Source of the DNA: a bacterium
Lineage (GTDB): Bacteria > Armatimonadota > Fimbriimonadia > Fimbriimonadales > JBAXQP01
Length of the DNA: 6,972 bases
Direction of reading: 5' to 3'
Assembly (NCBI GenBank): GCA_037131655.1
Contig: JBAXQP010000146.1
Location: forward strand, 1-6,972
Each line of letters starts with the position of its first letter. Within the stretch, counting starts at the first letter, position 1. Shown here piece after piece: positions 1 to 5,229 of this stretch. The position numbers and the translations under genes are program-made. The notes beneath the pieces were generated by a model that saw only the letters and a list, made by a program, of their open reading frames with translations, was not told the DNA's origin and searched no databases.

Positions 1-2
1 CG

Positions 3-353
3 CTGGTGGTCGAGAAATTCCTTCCTGAAAAAGAAGGAGACTATTACTATATACGCCTTTATATGTTCCTCGGTGATTGCTCTCGAAGTGTTCGAGTTGC
101 CAGCTTAGAACCATTTGTGAAAAGCAGAACGTATACCGGTTCCTTTGAAAATTTGCAGGTTCCAGAAGAGGTGCTCCAGTTCCGCCGTGAATTAGGCCTC
201 GATTACGCTAAAATCGATTATGTCGTTCATGAAGGCCAAGTGGAGATCCTGGATGTGAGCCAAACAATGGGTAAAGGGATAATGTCAGAAGGTGTCACGG
301 GTTGCATCAGCGATCTCGCGGAAGGTATCTGGTCCTTCCTGCCAAGCAAATAA
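3..353 (+). CDS. ATP-grasp domain protein, C-terminal part (5' end outside window)
   Basis: The reading frame is open from the first bases, so this is the 3' part of a longer gene; the GTG at position 6 is only an internal codon. About 116 residues remain. They contain LVVEKFLPE near the start, a central RRELGLDYAKIDY, and then EGQVEILDVSQTMGKG. This order (a strand ending in an acidic pair, a basic/LGxDYxKIDY strand, then hydrophobic-LDV-(N/S)-x-T) is how the last third of ATP-grasp carboxylate-amine ligases looks, where the acidic and Asn/Ser residues help bind Mg-ATP. The usual Asn of the LDVN motif is Ser here. Substrate and pathway cannot be told from this part. The gene ends 43 bases before the convergent toxin gene's stop codon, and I see no clear terminator between them. 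The family call is good; the specific function is unknown. Confidence 0.7.
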   Translation: MVVEKFLPEKEGDYYYIRLYMFLGDCSRSVRVASLEPFVKSRTYTGSFENLQVPEEVLQFRRELGLDYAKIDYVVHEGQVEILDVSQTMGKGIMSEGVTGCISDLAEGIWSFLPSK

Positions 354-396
354 CACCGTGGGTTGACTTCGGTAGGGGGCTTTTGATAGATAAAGA

Positions 397-657
397 TTAC
401 GGATGATCGAGGACTTCATCATGCTTGCCGATGGTTCTTAGAAGGAAGTAGTCCTGATGAATCTCTAAAGTCATTCGGCATCCTTTATCAATCCGCGCTT
501 CCCAAATCCCAGGAGCGCTTTGGATTTTCTTTAAGTGTAAAGATGGATGTGCAGGATTTTCAATAAGAAGGTGGAGCGCTTTGTCGGCCTTTTTTCGGAG
601 TTGTTCACTAAGGGAGCGGTATGCTTTCTCGAACTTCTTGGTAATTACAAATCGCAC
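397..657 (-). CDS. RelE/ParE-family toxin of a type II toxin-antitoxin pair
   Basis: This 86-residue basic protein has the length and pattern of RelE/YafQ-like toxins. It starts with a short strand (MRFVITKKFEKAY), then a two-helix hairpin to about residue 33, then HPSLHLKKIQ (37-46), PGIWEARIDKGCRM (49-62) and a final strand with LLRTIGKHDEVL (72-83). Family members usually act as ribosome-dependent mRNA interferases, and the basic residues and His79-Asp80 lie where such toxins carry functional residues. The start is GTG at 657. It is supported by AAGGAG (664-669), which lies in the last codons of the antitoxin gene. The antitoxin stop (661-663) is only 3 bases upstream, so the two are almost certainly translationally coupled. 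A ParE-like gyrase-targeting activity cannot be excluded from sequence alone. No frameshift or truncation is visible, so the toxin looks intact. Confidence 0.85.
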   Translation of the reverse strand: MRFVITKKFEKAYRSLSEQLRKKADKALHLLIENPAHPSLHLKKIQSAPGIWEARIDKGCRMTLEIHQDYFLLRTIGKHDEVLDHP

Positions 658-660
658 CGC

Positions 661-933
661 TTACTCCTTATTCAAATGGGCAATCAGGTCGTCAACATTT
701 TCAAATTCTTTGACATTCCCTGTTCCAATATCACTTTGAGCCTCAGCTTCATCTTTTTGCCACTGGCGCGACCATAACCAAGAATCTTGCTTATCAACGA
801 TCTTCTTAGGAGTAAGCACTATCTGCCCGTCACGAACTTCACAATCCAGTACATCCCCGTCATCCAGATGAACCGCCTTGCGAATTTGACTTGGCAAAGT
901 CAACTGTGCATTTTTTCTAAGCTTAAGCAGCAT
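661..933 (-). CDS. AbrB/MazE-type antitoxin (SpoVT-AbrB DNA-binding domain)
   Basis: This 90-residue protein has an N-terminal swapped-hairpin AbrB domain (about 1-45). Its signature is AQLTLPSQIRKAVHLDDGD followed by VLDCEVRDGQIVLTPK. The C-terminal tail has WLWSRQWQKDEAEAQSDI and then VKEFENVDDLIAHL (74-87). This W-x-W-x3-WQ-x2-E-x-EA-x2-DI tail is typical of AbrB-like antitoxins encoded just upstream of RelE-type toxins, where the tail wraps the toxin and the AbrB dimer represses the operon. The ATG at 933 has GGAG (941-944) upstream. The gene comes first in the operon, as expected for an antitoxin. A near-consensus promoter and a palindromic operator candidate lie directly upstream. The toxin partner is inferred from position and family, not shown. 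Confidence 0.87.
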   Translation of the reverse strand: MLLKLRKNAQLTLPSQIRKAVHLDDGDVLDCEVRDGQIVLTPKKIVDKQDSWLWSRQWQKDEAEAQSDIGTGNVKEFENVDDLIAHLNKE

Positions 934-943
934 AATAAACTCC

Positions 944-958
944 GAAATTATGAATTTC
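944..958. promoter_or_regulatory. Palindromic operator candidate in the toxin-antitoxin leader
   Basis: GAAATT (944-949), ATG, then AATTTC (953-958) is a perfect 6-bp inverted repeat with a 3-base centre. It spans the first transcribed bases, between the -10 box and the antitoxin Shine-Dalgarno. AbrB-type antitoxins bind AT-rich palindromes and repress their own operons, so this is a likely operator. The assignment rests on position and symmetry only. Confidence 0.5.
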
Positions 959-965
959 TAATTTT

Positions 966-994
966 ATTATACCATTCTTTCTCGATTGTCTCAA
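966..994 (-). promoter_or_regulatory. Sigma70 promoter of the toxin-antitoxin operon
   Basis: On the minus strand TTGAGA (994-989) is followed after exactly 17 bases by a perfect TATAAT (971-966). The bases just before the -10 are TGG, giving an extended -10. Transcription should begin near 959-960, leaving a leader of about 26 bases before the antitoxin ATG. This is the best promoter in the window. Confidence 0.8.
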
Positions 995-1124
995 GATGAT
1001 TATTGTGTTACCAGCAACTATTGAATTGATAAATGAAATCTCACGAATTCCTTTCACTTATCCTATAGCCGAACAGCGAATCTTCCGATAATTTTTTTGA
1101 GATTGGGCTTAAAGGATGGGTGGG

Positions 1125-1724
1125 ATGCCGGATTATACACGAACTGGCGAACTGATGATTTCTAAAGGATTTCTCTCTCAGGAACAGTTGGATGAAGCCT
1201 TAAAACTTCAGAAACTGATCCCGAGGCGAATTGGAGAGCTTCTTCAAGATTTAGGTTATGCTAAAGATGAGCATGTTGCAATGTGCCTTTCCGAGCAATA
1301 TGATTATCCCTTCCTCGACCTGAAAAAGGTTGAAATTGATCCGGATGCAGTCAACTTGTTGGACGGCGAAACGGCGCTTAAATACTGTATTTTGCCCTTT
1401 AAGTTCTTGCAGGACGCGGTTGAGTGCGCTATCGGAGATCCCATCGACGTCATATCTACTGATACGATCTCTCGTATTTTAGGTAAAAAGCTGGTTTTGC
1501 ACATTTCCCCTGTATCACAGCTAATTGCAAGTATAAAATCGCTTTATTATCTCACGCCTAGTTCTGAGAACGAACTGACGGTAAAGCCATTGATGAATAA
1601 AAAACGCCGCCCTCATAGACAACGAGACAGGGAAGCTCTGCTGGCAGCTCTCGACAAGAGCCAAAAAACATCTCGTCGGCAATCAAAGAAATCTCAAGTA
1701 ACCGAAGGGAGAAAATCAGCATGA
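1125..1724 (+). CDS. Stand-alone GspE/PilB N-terminal (MshEN) domain protein with basic tail
   Basis: Only the N-terminal regulatory domain of type II secretion/type IV pilus ATPases is present; there is no Walker A box or ATPase core. Residues 6-29 (RTGELMISKGFLSQEQLDEA...) and 35-58 (RIGELLQDLGYAKDEHVAMC...) form the tandem R-x-G-x2-L-x3-G...L-x3-Q repeats of MshEN, and YPFLDL follows. In some family members these repeats bind cyclic di-GMP. Residues 70-142 complete the domain (IDPDAVNLL, ALKYCILPFKF, AIGDPIDV). The tail 155-199 is rich in Lys and Arg and probably flexible. I chose the ATG at 1125, giving 199 residues. AAAGGA (1111-1116) lies 8 bases before it, whereas the ATG at 1116 overlaps that site; starting there would add three residues. 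The stop overlaps the next gene's start by 4 bases (ATGA), so the two proteins are probably coupled in translation and function. Ligand binding is inferred. Confidence 0.8.
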   Translation: MPDYTRTGELMISKGFLSQEQLDEALKLQKLIPRRIGELLQDLGYAKDEHVAMCLSEQYDYPFLDLKKVEIDPDAVNLLDGETALKYCILPFKFLQDAVECAIGDPIDVISTDTISRILGKKLVLHISPVSQLIASIKSLYYLTPSSENELTVKPLMNKKRRPHRQRDREALLAALDKSQKTSRRQSKKSQVTEGRKSA

Positions 1725-2542
1725 GGTGTTTTGCAGTTACTAGCGGAAAAGGCGGGGTTGGGAAAACCAACTTCTCTATTAACTTAGCCATTTCTCTCGC
1801 ATCCCTCGGTCATAAAGTGGTTGTCTTTGATGCTGACTTAGGGCTTGCGAATGTTGATATCATCCTTGGAACACATGCTAAACACACATTGCAAGACGTT
1901 CTCGGTGGCCCATTATCGATTGAAGAAATTCTGACTCCCGGTCCGGGGGGAATTAATTTTATAGCCGGTGGCTCGGCAGTCGGCAAGCTTACGTCTATAA
2001 GCCGAAAACGGCTTCAAGAGTTCCTTGCCGGGCTTGCTCAACTGGAAGCCTCAACCGATTACCTCATTTTTGATACAGGGGCGGGGATTGATACCAAAGT
2101 GATGACTTTCTTACGAGCGGCTGATGAGGTCTTATTGGTAACGACTCCCGATCCGGCAAGCATCACGGATGCCTATGCTACGGCTAAAACTTTATTCAGG
2201 GTGCAACGAAATGCCATTATCAGGGTAGTAATGAATATGGTTTCGAGCGAAGAGCAAGCGATGATGCTTTTCAGCAACTTGCAGGGAGTCTGCCAACAGT
2301 TTCTACATGGGCATTTGTCTTATTGCGGTTGCGTTCATAACGATGCGAAGGTATCAGCCTCTGTTCGTCAGCGAAAACCGTTCTATCTGGCTTCGCCTGA
2401 ATGTAAAGCATCAGTGGATATCAGTCAAATTGCAGATAAACTGACAAAAAACCCCTTAAAAATTCTAGCTCAACCATTCATCGATCGCCTCAACAATGCC
2501 TTTGACCCTGATAACCGCTTCACCAAATCCGATGTAGCGTAG
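1721..2542 (+). CDS. FlhG/MinD-like P-loop ATPase
   Basis: This 273-residue SIMIBI-class ATPase starts almost directly with its deviant Walker A motif SGKGGVGKTN (8-17). The switch I region VVFDADLGLANVD (34-46) and Walker B/switch II YLIFDTGAGID (114-124) follow. TTPDPASITDAYA (141-153) is a classic FlhG/MinD segment. Such proteins dimerise with ATP and position flagella, pili, chemosensory arrays or division sites. FlhG proteins often carry an N-terminal DQAxxLR motif that stimulates FlhF; here there is no extension before the Walker A strand, so it is absent. The C-terminus (245-273) includes PLKILAQPFIDRLNNAF, which could form an amphipathic membrane-binding helix. The ATG at 1721 overlaps the MshEN gene's stop. 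No FlhF or flagellar gene is visible nearby, so a pilus or secretion role is as likely as a flagellar one. An unusual CGC with nearby Cys (191, 202, 204, 228) is present. Confidence 0.85.
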   Translation: MRCFAVTSGKGGVGKTNFSINLAISLASLGHKVVVFDADLGLANVDIILGTHAKHTLQDVLGGPLSIEEILTPGPGGINFIAGGSAVGKLTSISRKRLQEFLAGLAQLEASTDYLIFDTGAGIDTKVMTFLRAADEVLLVTTPDPASITDAYATAKTLFRVQRNAIIRVVMNMVSSEEQAMMLFSNLQGVCQQFLHGHLSYCGCVHNDAKVSASVRQRKPFYLASPECKASVDISQIADKLTKNPLKILAQPFIDRLNNAFDPDNRFTKSDVA

Positions 2543-2599
2543 GCAAAAAAGAGCATCGTTCGTTGTGCGGATTTCATGACTTGCGTCATAACTATCGGT

Positions 2600-2622
2600 G
2601 TCATTGCGAGGATGATTGTGCC
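2600..2622. repeat. Dispersed short repeat, copy 1
   Basis: GTCATTGCGAGG followed by ATGATTGTGCC is a 23-base unit that recurs at 5125-5147 with two mismatches. Both copies lie downstream of plus-strand genes. Related GTCATTGCGAGG repeats are widespread in intergenic DNA of many environmental bacteria. Copy 1 sits after the FlhG-like gene and just before the heptamer array. Confidence 0.6.
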
Positions 2623-2648
2623 TCTTGCCTCTTGCCTCTCGTCTCTTG
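2621..2648. repeat. Tandem heptanucleotide array
   Basis: Four 7-base units run in succession: CCTCTTG, CCTCTTG, CCTCTCG, TCTCTTG. The last unit lies where the -35 element of the cupin promoter should be. This is a short simple-sequence repeat that could vary in copy number by slippage. Confidence 0.65.
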
Positions 2649-2671
2649 CCTTATCAAAACCCTAGTATAAT
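2643..2671 (+). promoter_or_regulatory. Probable promoter of the cupin gene
   Basis: A perfect TATAAT (2666-2671) lies 30 bases before the cupin start codon. The -35 position at 17-bp spacing (2643-2648) reads CTCTTG, a poor match, and falls in the heptamer array. The -10 is convincing; the -35 is not. Confidence 0.5.
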
Positions 2672-2701
2672 AAGCCTATCTAAAGATTGTAGAGGTGAAT
2701 G

Positions 2702-3010
2702 ATGGCACAGGCGGAACAGATGATAGATATGATTGGTTACCAAAAGGGGTCGGTTGTCAGCCGACAGATCCTTGGGAAAGCGAAAGGGAATGTGACGGTC
2801 TTTGCCTTTGATGAAGGACAAGGCTTGAGCGAACATACCGCGCCGTTTGATGCGATGGTTTATATTATGGATGGAGAAGCTAAAATCACTATCGCAGAGG
2901 AACTTTTCGAACTAAAGGCCGGGGATGTGATCGTCATGCCCGCCGATAAACCGCACGCAATTACAGCCATTACCCCCTTCAAAATGCTTCTCGCAATGAT
3001 CAAAGCATAA
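2702..3010 (+). CDS. Small single-domain cupin protein
   Basis: This 102-residue protein folds as one cupin barrel. After a short N-terminal segment, LGKAKGNVTVFAFDEGQGL leads into cupin motif 1 (EHTAPFDAMVYIMDGEA, 44-60). Motif 2 is LKAGDVIVMPADKPHAI (71-87). The canonical HxH of motif 1 is reduced to one His (45), and His85 is present in motif 2, so metal binding would use fewer His ligands than a typical dioxygenase. This HTAPFDA version is common in a family of stand-alone cupins of unknown substrate. GAGGTG (2692-2697) lies 4 bases before the ATG at 2702 but only 1 base before the ATG at 2699, so the second ATG is preferred; the difference is one Met. It has its own promoter and appears monocistronic. 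No enzymatic role can be assigned. Confidence 0.82.
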   Translation: MAQAEQMIDMIGYQKGSVVSRQILGKAKGNVTVFAFDEGQGLSEHTAPFDAMVYIMDGEAKITIAEELFELKAGDVIVMPADKPHAITAITPFKMLLAMIKA

Positions 3011-3099
3011 GAAAATTTGAAAAAAGTCAAAAATTCTTCAAAAAAGTGTCCGGTTTTGCATGTCTAAAGCGTATATATTGTCAGAGTTTGCACACACTG

Positions 3100-3270
3100 G
3101 TATGGAGTTAGCTGAGGGTGCTGCTAATGAAGACAGTGAGCTTCCATTGGGAAGATAAGAACTTAGACCAATAAACACCCATATGTTTTAAAAGAAACAT
3201 AAAAAGTCAGACAGAATTTTTAGGCAAGACCGAGCTTTGTTCTCCTTTTGGCGGTCTTGCCAATTTTTTA
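3100..3270 (+). ncRNA. Candidate structured small RNA between convergent genes
   Basis: Four hairpins lie in a row: TTAGC/GCTAA (3108-3112/3123-3127), CTTCC/GGAAG with loop ATTG (3141-3154), ATGTTT/AAACAT (3183-3200), and the terminator stem at 3223-3261. Two promoter-like options precede it: TTGTCA (3078-3083), 17 bases, TATGGA (3101-3106) with TGG before it, or TATATT at 3074-3079 without a good -35. The transcript would be about 155-185 nt. I do not recognise a known RNA family. It could instead be the cupin gene's 3' untranslated region. Confidence 0.3.
3223..3269 (+). terminator. Intrinsic terminator
   Basis: GGCAAGACCG (3223-3232) pairs perfectly with CGGTCTTGCC (3252-3261). The loop is long (about 19 bases) and the stem is followed by AATTTTTT (3262-3269). 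It would end plus-strand transcripts, from either the cupin gene or a separate small RNA. No U-tract suits the opposite strand. Confidence 0.65.
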
Positions 3271-3284
3271 TTTGGCAAGACCGC
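3251..3284. repeat. Perfect 13-bp inverted repeat sharing the terminator arm
   Basis: GCGGTCTTGCCAA (3251-3263) and TTGGCAAGACCGC (3272-3284) are perfectly complementary around the 8-base loop TTTTTTAT. The left arm is also the right arm of the terminator hairpin, so the two structures exclude one another. The second arm lies beyond the U-tract, so it forms only in read-through transcripts or in RNA from the tlyA side. Confidence 0.7.
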
Positions 3285-3311
3285 TCATTAAGAACTCCGC
3301 TCGCAAACATA

Positions 3312-4028
3312 TTAATCCTTACGACTCATCCTGACCCAATGTTCCCTGTTTCCTTCTTCACCGGCAATTGGACATAAGAAGGTCTCCTTCACATCCCACC
3401 CATTCACACCGCACCATACTACAAAATCAGAGCGAATCTTTTCTCGAAGGGAAATTTCTCTGATAATGCCTTTATGGGTTTTATGAGGAGCTTCAAATTG
3501 AGGTTTGAGTAAAGCCCAAACTTCAGCGCCGGGAGAAAGCCAACGCTGTACTGACGGGAGGATGAGGCGCAGGGAAATAAAAGAAACGTCAATCGTTACC
3601 ATGTCCATCTGTTCAGGGAGGGATTCGAGATAACGGACGTTCGTCTTCTCCATCAGAATGATCTGGGGATGATTATGCAAGCTAGGGTGAAGCTGCCCTG
3701 TACCGACATCGATGGCATAGATGAGTTTAACGCCATTCTGGAGAAGGCAATCGGTAAATCCTCCGGTAGAAGCTCCCACATCGGCGCAAACCTTCCCTTC
3801 AAGCGAAATAGGCCAGCGCTTGAGGGCGGATTCAAGCTTGACCCCGCCTCTACCGACATATCGCAAGCGGCCTTTAAGCTCAACTTTTGAATCCGGCTTG
3901 AGCTGCTGGGCCGGCTTAATCGCTTGTTTGCCATCAACTTCAACGAACCCAGCCGCGATCAATTCCTGAGCCTTCTCTCGGCTCTCAACTAATTTTTCAT
4001 CAACCAGATAACGGTCTAATCGTAACAT
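3312..4028 (-). CDS. tlyA: TlyA family rRNA 2'-O-methyltransferase (S4 plus FtsJ-like domain)
   Basis: TlyA enzymes methylate ribose 2'-OH groups of 16S and/or 23S rRNA with S-adenosylmethionine; older annotation calls them hemolysins. This 238-residue protein is slightly short for the family but complete. An N-terminal S4 RNA-binding domain spans about 1-55 (LDRYLVDEKLVESREKAQEL). It is followed by the linker YVGRGGVKLESAL (57-69) and the SAM-binding motif DVGASTGGFTDCLL (83-96). TIDVSFISL (145-153), LLKPQFEA (173-180) and the C-terminal GNREHWV (226-232) are typical. Lys64, Asp147, Lys175 and Glu229 fit the K-D-K-E catalytic tetrad of this fold. The ATG at 4026-4028 has only a weak GAGAG (4039-4043) upstream. 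The gene stands alone, convergent with the cupin. Which rRNA it modifies cannot be told from sequence. Confidence 0.93.
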   Translation of the reverse strand: MLRLDRYLVDEKLVESREKAQELIAAGFVEVDGKQAIKPAQQLKPDSKVELKGRLRYVGRGGVKLESALKRWPISLEGKVCADVGASTGGFTDCLLQNGVKLIYAIDVGTGQLHPSLHNHPQIILMEKTNVRYLESLPEQMDMVTIDVSFISLRLILPSVQRWLSPGAEVWALLKPQFEAPHKTHKGIIREISLREKIRSDFVVWCGVNGWDVKETFLCPIAGEEGNREHWVRMSRKD

Positions 4029-4515
4029 ATGTATATAACTCTCGTTTCAATTTGACACAGTTTACCGTAACTTGAAGGAGGCTGTTTTTGTAATCATACT
4101 CTTCGTTCCTGGTAAAAATCAGCAGGGGAAGCCTGATTTCTGCTTGCAAGCCCTAATTTGTCGGGGAAATTTTGGTTGAAAAGTATATTTTGCTTGAATT
4201 TATAATTAATTCCCGTCAAAATTACTGGTTAGCTGAGAAGCTCAAATCGTCAATAAGCATATAGAGAGCTAGAAATAATAAAGTTTTGTATATTATAAAC
4301 CGAGAGATAGCGTATAGAATGATGTAGCATTCCGGAACTTGACGGTATATGGAATAGTCTAATTACAGGATGCTATAGGTTATGGATCGATACAAAGTGG
4401 ATATAATTCATTTTGTTGGAAGATTTTAATAACAAAAAGAAGGAAAAGATATCGTCCATGGGGAATTCATAATCATCTCTCTTATGAACTAGAAGCAAGC
4501 TAGAGCAAGATGAAG
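4029..4515. other. Long AT-rich intergenic region without a recognised gene
   Basis: These nearly 490 bases separate two divergent genes (tlyA on minus, the zinc-ribbon gene on plus). No convincing ORF, tRNA or known riboswitch is visible. Plus-strand promoter-like boxes are TTGAAA (4176-4181) with TATAAT at 4201-4206 (19-bp spacing, long), and TATAAT at 4402-4407 with no good -35. TTGACG (4339-4344) has no good -10 partner. A small hairpin GAATG/CATTC lies at 4317-4332. The length leaves room for an untranslated leader or small RNA that I cannot define. Confidence 0.4.
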
Positions 4516-4521
4516 AAGGAG
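4516..4521 (+). promoter_or_regulatory. Strong Shine-Dalgarno site
   Basis: AAGGAG lies 8 bases upstream of the ATG at 4530. It fixes that codon as the start of the zinc-ribbon protein. Confidence 0.8.
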
Positions 4522-4529
4522 CGGAAATC

Positions 4530-5006
4530 ATGAAAAGGTGCCCGGTATGTCATCACGATACGCAGCAGGCTAGCACTCTATGTATCTATTGCGGATACGA
4601 ATTTTGGGTGGATCCTGCGCATTCACAAAGTCCGACCCCACAAAAGCCGATTGCCGCCCTTAGGTCGGAAGATATGCCTTATTTGATCCCGGTGACCTAT
4701 GGGATTTTCATCATCTTCCTGGCGATAATTATTTCGGCTGTATATGCTCGCTCTGCGCCTTCTATGAACTATCCACCAATTGCATCGAACTTTGAGGTCG
4801 AGCGAGCAATGGATCATAATATTGTCGTCGTCGATAGGTCGCTTCGTGACGATTTTATCGCCTCATCTCCCGATGTGATTCAAATAATGCCTATTGCCGC
4901 ATCAAAACCTTCGGTCAAAGTATCTGACTACTATGTCTATCAGGACCCGTTAGGCCGTATTCATGTCGAGTACAAAGTAAAAGTCACTACCGACGGCAGT
5001 CAGTAA
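4530..5006 (+). CDS. Zinc-ribbon, single-pass membrane protein of unknown function
   Basis: This 158-residue protein opens with a small zinc ribbon: CPVC (Cys4, Cys7) and CIYC (Cys18, Cys21), followed by GYEF. A Pro/Ser/Gln-rich linker runs to about residue 50, then one hydrophobic segment (YLIPVTYGIFIIFLAIIISA, 51-70). The remaining 85 residues have no Cys and end in a strand-rich part (DYYVYQDPLGRIHVEYKVKV). The ribbon probably faces the cytoplasm and the C-terminal part the outside. That part is a plausible protein- or ligand-binding domain, but I do not recognise it. The ATG at 4530 has a strong Shine-Dalgarno, and a strong terminator follows 26 bases after the stop, so it is probably monocistronic. 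Such tethered zinc-ribbon proteins are common as hypothetical genes with no assigned role. Confidence 0.75.
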   Translation: MKRCPVCHHDTQQASTLCIYCGYEFWVDPAHSQSPTPQKPIAALRSEDMPYLIPVTYGIFIIFLAIIISAVYARSAPSMNYPPIASNFEVERAMDHNIVVVDRSLRDDFIASSPDVIQIMPIAASKPSVKVSDYYVYQDPLGRIHVEYKVKVTTDGSQ

Positions 5007-5031
5007 TCTAAGACCAGCTAAAAGTTTGCTG

Positions 5032-5064
5032 AAAGCCTCATCTCCTAACAGATGAGGCTTTTTT
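5032..5064 (+). terminator. Strong intrinsic terminator after the zinc-ribbon gene
   Basis: AGCCTCATCT (5034-5043) and AGATGAGGCT (5050-5059) form a perfect 10-bp stem with a 6-base loop. The stem is followed by a run of T to 5064. Flanking A and T bases extend the pairing by two. It is the clearest terminator in the window. Confidence 0.92.
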
Positions 5065-5124
5065 GATGCATGGGCAAAACCAAAACCCCGTAGCGCCTGC
5101 TCTGGTTGGCTTTGGATTCGATGC

Positions 5125-5147
5125 GTCATTGCGAGGCTGATTGTACC
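5125..5147. repeat. Dispersed short repeat, copy 2
   Basis: GTCATTGCGAGG followed by CTGATTGTACC matches the copy at 2600-2622 at 21 of 23 positions. It is followed by GAAGCAACCCCC, resembling the GAAGCAATC tail that often follows this motif in other genomes. Like copy 1 it lies downstream of a plus-strand gene. Confidence 0.6.
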
Positions 5148-5186
5148 GAAGCAACCCCCTCTGAGCCTATCGTTAACCATATCCGC

Positions 5187-5216
5187 CCTTCGATACGCCC
5201 CGGAGGCCTACTCAGT
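5187..5216. repeat. Possible second dispersed repeat, degenerate
   Basis: CCCTTCGATACGCC, a short G/C-rich centre, then CCTACTCAGTG resembles the CCCTTCGATACGC...CTACTCAGG repeats of many environmental genomes. Only one copy is present here, so the call rests on general familiarity. Confidence 0.3.
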
Positions 5217-5229
5217 GATACGGGTTTGT

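Noticed and set aside
547..777. Plus-strand ORF opposite the toxin-antitoxin pair
   Set aside because: It is antisense to two well-supported genes, resembles no family, and has no Shine-Dalgarno.
1021..1110. Sigma70 promoter for the MshEN-FlhG operon
   Set aside because: TTGAAT, TTGATA and GATAAT occur, but no pair has acceptable spacing and match. The promoter is probably there but cannot be placed.
2576..2589. ATGAC/GTCAT hairpin after the FlhG-like gene as a terminator
   Set aside because: The 5-bp stem is not followed by a T-run, so it does not qualify as an intrinsic terminator.
2600..2650. CRISPR array
   Set aside because: The repeats are contiguous 7-mers with no spacers.
3108..3261. 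6S RNA, cyclic di-GMP or fluoride riboswitch
   Set aside because: Length and hairpins invited the comparison, but I could not match the conserved core of any of these, and no gene follows on the same strand.
4950..5180. Minus-strand ORF of 76 codons
   Set aside because: It runs through the end of the zinc-ribbon gene, its terminator hairpin and a dispersed repeat, and has no recognisable motif. A chance frame.
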